Below, piece by piece: positions 60,554-62,000 of a stretch of 62,000 nt of DNA. Numbering within the stretch: the stretch's first letter is position 1; each line of letters begins with the position of its first letter. A model generated the notes under the pieces. It was not told the origin of the DNA and made no database searches. It was given only the letters and a program-made list of their open reading frames with translations. Where the stretch lies: assembly GCA_030141605.1 (NCBI GenBank), contig JAQGDQ010002385.1, positions 1 to 62,000 of the forward strand, written 5' to 3'. The position numbers were made by a program, and so were the translations under genes. The DNA is from Tubiluchus corallicola (Eukaryota > Priapulida > Priapulimorpha > Priapulimorphida > Tubiluchidae).

Positions 60554-62000
60554 CTTCTTTTTCCTCATCGTTGTTTGGCATTGAATCTTCAGGTTGTTTA
60601 CTTTCCTCTACAAGTCCGGCTTCCTTTCTCATCTTCTGTTCTTTGGCAGATTGCGGATGTTTGCGTTCCCAGTCTCCACCTGTAATTTGTGCCGTTTCTT
60701 CCGCAAGTGTTGTAATGCCAAGATTAATACGTGTTTCTGCAGCCTTGATTTCCTTTAGCTGGTCAATCTGTCCGCGAGGCGGTCCGATCCATTCAGCTCC
60801 CAAGTAAGCAGCACGAATAATCGGACTGGAGAAAAAACCCGGTGCCTTGAGAATTCCCGTTGCAACAGCTTCTGCAATCACCAGCTCATAAACAGGCTGG
60901 CAGAATTTATCTGAAAGCCATGAACGACGAGCAGAAAAAAACTTCCACGCCTCAACCAGAGCAGCTTGGGCAGCAGAATAACTTGCCGTAAAATGTTTGA
61001 TCAGAATTTCAAACGGAATCTCCAATGCAACGCCGATTTGCCTTAATATAGCTTGCACAAAAGGATCAAAGGCTTGATTCGGACGCTTGGGATCGGCAAC
61101 TTCAATGCTTTCATTTGGTTGCAGATCTAAAATCGCACCCGGTGCAATTTTGTAATCATTATCACGAATAGTGCCGCCCGTTTCATCCGTTGGACTCATT
61201 GCTCCCAAACCTTCCTCTTCTTCCGATTTTACAAAAATCGTGAACATGGAAGAAATTACAGCAGACATAATCTCCGCTTCCGTATATCTATCGATCTGTT
61301 TCAAGCTCTCAATTACGGGAGAAAGATACGGTACTCCACGAGTTAAACCCGGACGAATACGGCTGAATATATGAAAAACCTGCCGTGATCCGTCATCAGC
61401 AAAAGCAGGAAGTCTGACACTTTTATTTTCTCCCTTGTGATAATCACCTGGATGATGTTCGGTAATATGATAGGCAACAGGTGCTCCAACTGTATTCATT
61501 TCAACACCGCCTGCAAGAGTTGTGCTGTCAGCCTTGAAATTCGGATTAGCGATGCGGTCTGCTTCAATAATTTGAAGAGCCAAACCAACTAATTTATCCT
61601 TATGTTTGGAAAAACGTCTTACAATAAAAACATCTCCGCTTTCCAAACAAGACCTTAAAATCAGGTTTTGAAGCTCCTTGAAATTCTGTGTGCGTGTAAT
61701 ATCGCAATCGCTACTGTCCGCCCAAAGTCTGAAAATCCTTTCTGCCTGACGTTCAAATTTATCCGCATCTTCATCATTCTTAATATAAGGCTTAAGTATT
61801 TCCCGATCTATACGTGATTGCACACGCAGTCCCGTACCGACAACGTTGGTTACAAGGGTATTTATCGCTCCGGTTGCAAGTGGTGCGTTGCGGAGTAGAT
61901 CACGAGAGCGTTCACGTAAATCCGGCAAATCAGGAAGTGTAACCGTATCTGCTGATCCATCTGCTGTTTGCCAGCTTTTAGTTTGACGGCGATCGCGTCT
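60546..62000 (-). CDS. Portal protein, lambda gpB type (N-terminus beyond right edge)
   Basis: The frame is open to the right window edge (the TTG at 61926-61928 is internal, since 24 further codons reading QTKSWQTADGSAD are portal-like). It shows RERSRDLLRNAPLATGAINT, LILRSCLESGDVFIVRRF, VPYLSPVIESLKQIDRYTEA and LEIPFEILIKHFTASYSAAQ, all typical of the lambda portal family. It forms the dodecameric DNA gate at one capsid vertex. The C-terminus is acidic (DSMPNNDEEKEDA). The missing start is due to the window. Confidence 0.92.
   Translation of the reverse strand, partial: RRDRRQTKSWQTADGSADTVTLPDLPDLRERSRDLLRNAPLATGAINTLVTNVVGTGLRVQSRIDREILKPYIKNDEDADKFERQAERIFRLWADSSDCDITRTQNFKELQNLILRSCLESGDVFIVRRFSKHKDKLVGLALQIIEADRIANPNFKADSTTLAGGVEMNTVGAPVAYHITEHHPGDYHKGENKSVRLPAFADDGSRQVFHIFSRIRPGLTRGVPYLSPVIESLKQIDRYTEAEIMSAVISSMFTIFVKSEEEEGLGAMSPTDETGGTIRDNDYKIAPGAILDLQPNESIEVADPKRPNQAFDPFVQAILRQIGVALEIPFEILIKHFTASYSAAQAALVEAWKFFSARRSWLSDKFCQPVYELVIAEAVATGILKAPGFFSSPIIRAAYLGAEWIGPPRGQIDQLKEIKAAETRINLGITTLAEETAQITGGDWERKHPQSAKEQKMRKEAGLVEESKQPEDSMPNNDEEKEDA

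Larger units (their letters stand above)
39772..62000 (-). mobile_element. Prophage, contractile-tailed (late genes; right end outside window)
   Basis: A continuous minus-strand block runs from the portal at the right edge through protease/scaffold, decoration and major head proteins, head completion, baseplate V-W-J-I, tail fibres, sheath, tube, E/E', tape measure, U, X, D and endolysin to holin and spanins. All genes face left with small gaps or overlaps. Tail order is P2-like, the portal and protease are lambda-like, and the major head protein is Mu gpT-like. Terminase, replication genes and integrase must lie to the right. No gene in the visible block is obviously broken, so the late region looks intact. 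The left attachment site is not resolved and could lie beyond the defence block near 24 kb. Confidence 0.9.

Overview
The window comes from a Gram-negative, AT-rich bacterium. It carries LPS/O-antigen sugar genes, lipoprotein signal peptides, and a phage lysis cassette with a spanin pair, which implies an outer membrane. An alphaproteobacterium or a related proteobacterium is plausible, but nothing here fixes the lineage. Coding density and base composition change along the window: the polysaccharide block (about 8-20.7 kb) is very AT-rich, while the right-hand prophage is visibly more GC-balanced.

Layout. (1) 0-2 kb, minus strand: a fixA-fixB-fixC electron-transfer flavoprotein operon, with fixC cut by the window edge. 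(2) 2.4-8 kb: small accessory genes. These are a short membrane protein, a membrane-anchored NERD protein, an arsR-acr3 arsenite resistance pair with a probably leaderless arsR, a lipoprotein, and an AlbA_2/Schlafen-type gene broken by two frameshifts. (3) 8.3-17.3 kb, plus strand: a sugar-nucleotide and glycosyltransferase operon. It holds an aminotransferase-acetyltransferase fusion, a split transketolase, glucose-1-phosphate cytidylyltransferase, CDP-glucose 4,6-dehydratase, a PLP enzyme with His in place of the catalytic Lys, and two GT2 enzymes. Facing it at 17.5-20.7 kb on the minus strand are a truncated methyltransferase, a capsule-type glycosyltransferase and a third GT2. The 5' end of that GT2 is an inverted near-copy of the first GT2. 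(4) 20.7-24.3 kb: sparse DNA with a delta-class carbonic anhydrase-like gene, a VOC protein and a small ORF. (5) 24.3-39.8 kb: a nuclease- and defence-rich block. It contains an AlpA/MerR-like HTH protein, a HAD phosphatase, a secreted thermonuclease overlapping a Cas4-like/DEDD DUF2779 protein, a UvrD-like helicase behind a WYL regulator, an EcoR124-type HsdMSR system, a decayed second HsdR, and a GmrSD-type (DUF262-DUF1524) enzyme. (6) 39.8-62 kb, minus strand: the lysis, tail and head genes of a contractile-tailed prophage, running off the right edge.

The prophage is mosaic. It combines a lambda-type portal and an S49 protease with a nested scaffold, a Mu gpT-like major head protein, and a P2-type tail (V, W, J, I, tail-collar fibre, FI, FII, E/E', T, U, X, D) with a conserved -1 frameshift in E/E'. 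The tail-fibre region is elaborate. It has a seven-repeat RCC1 beta-propeller fibre and two copies of an Mtd-like N-terminal domain, and three small fibre-like genes sit between W and J. The defence block lies directly downstream of the lysis genes, next to an excisionase-like HTH gene. It may therefore be cargo of the same element, but neither att site nor the integrase is visible.

Most notable observations are: the CDP-hexose/transketolase pathway, which predicts a branched or two-carbon-extended deoxysugar; the thermonuclease-DUF2779 pair facing a WYL-helicase pair; recombination scars in the restriction locus (GC-mosaic hsdM, four 12-bp hsdS repeats, an hsdR remnant fused directly behind an intact hsdR); and the RCC1 propeller fibre.
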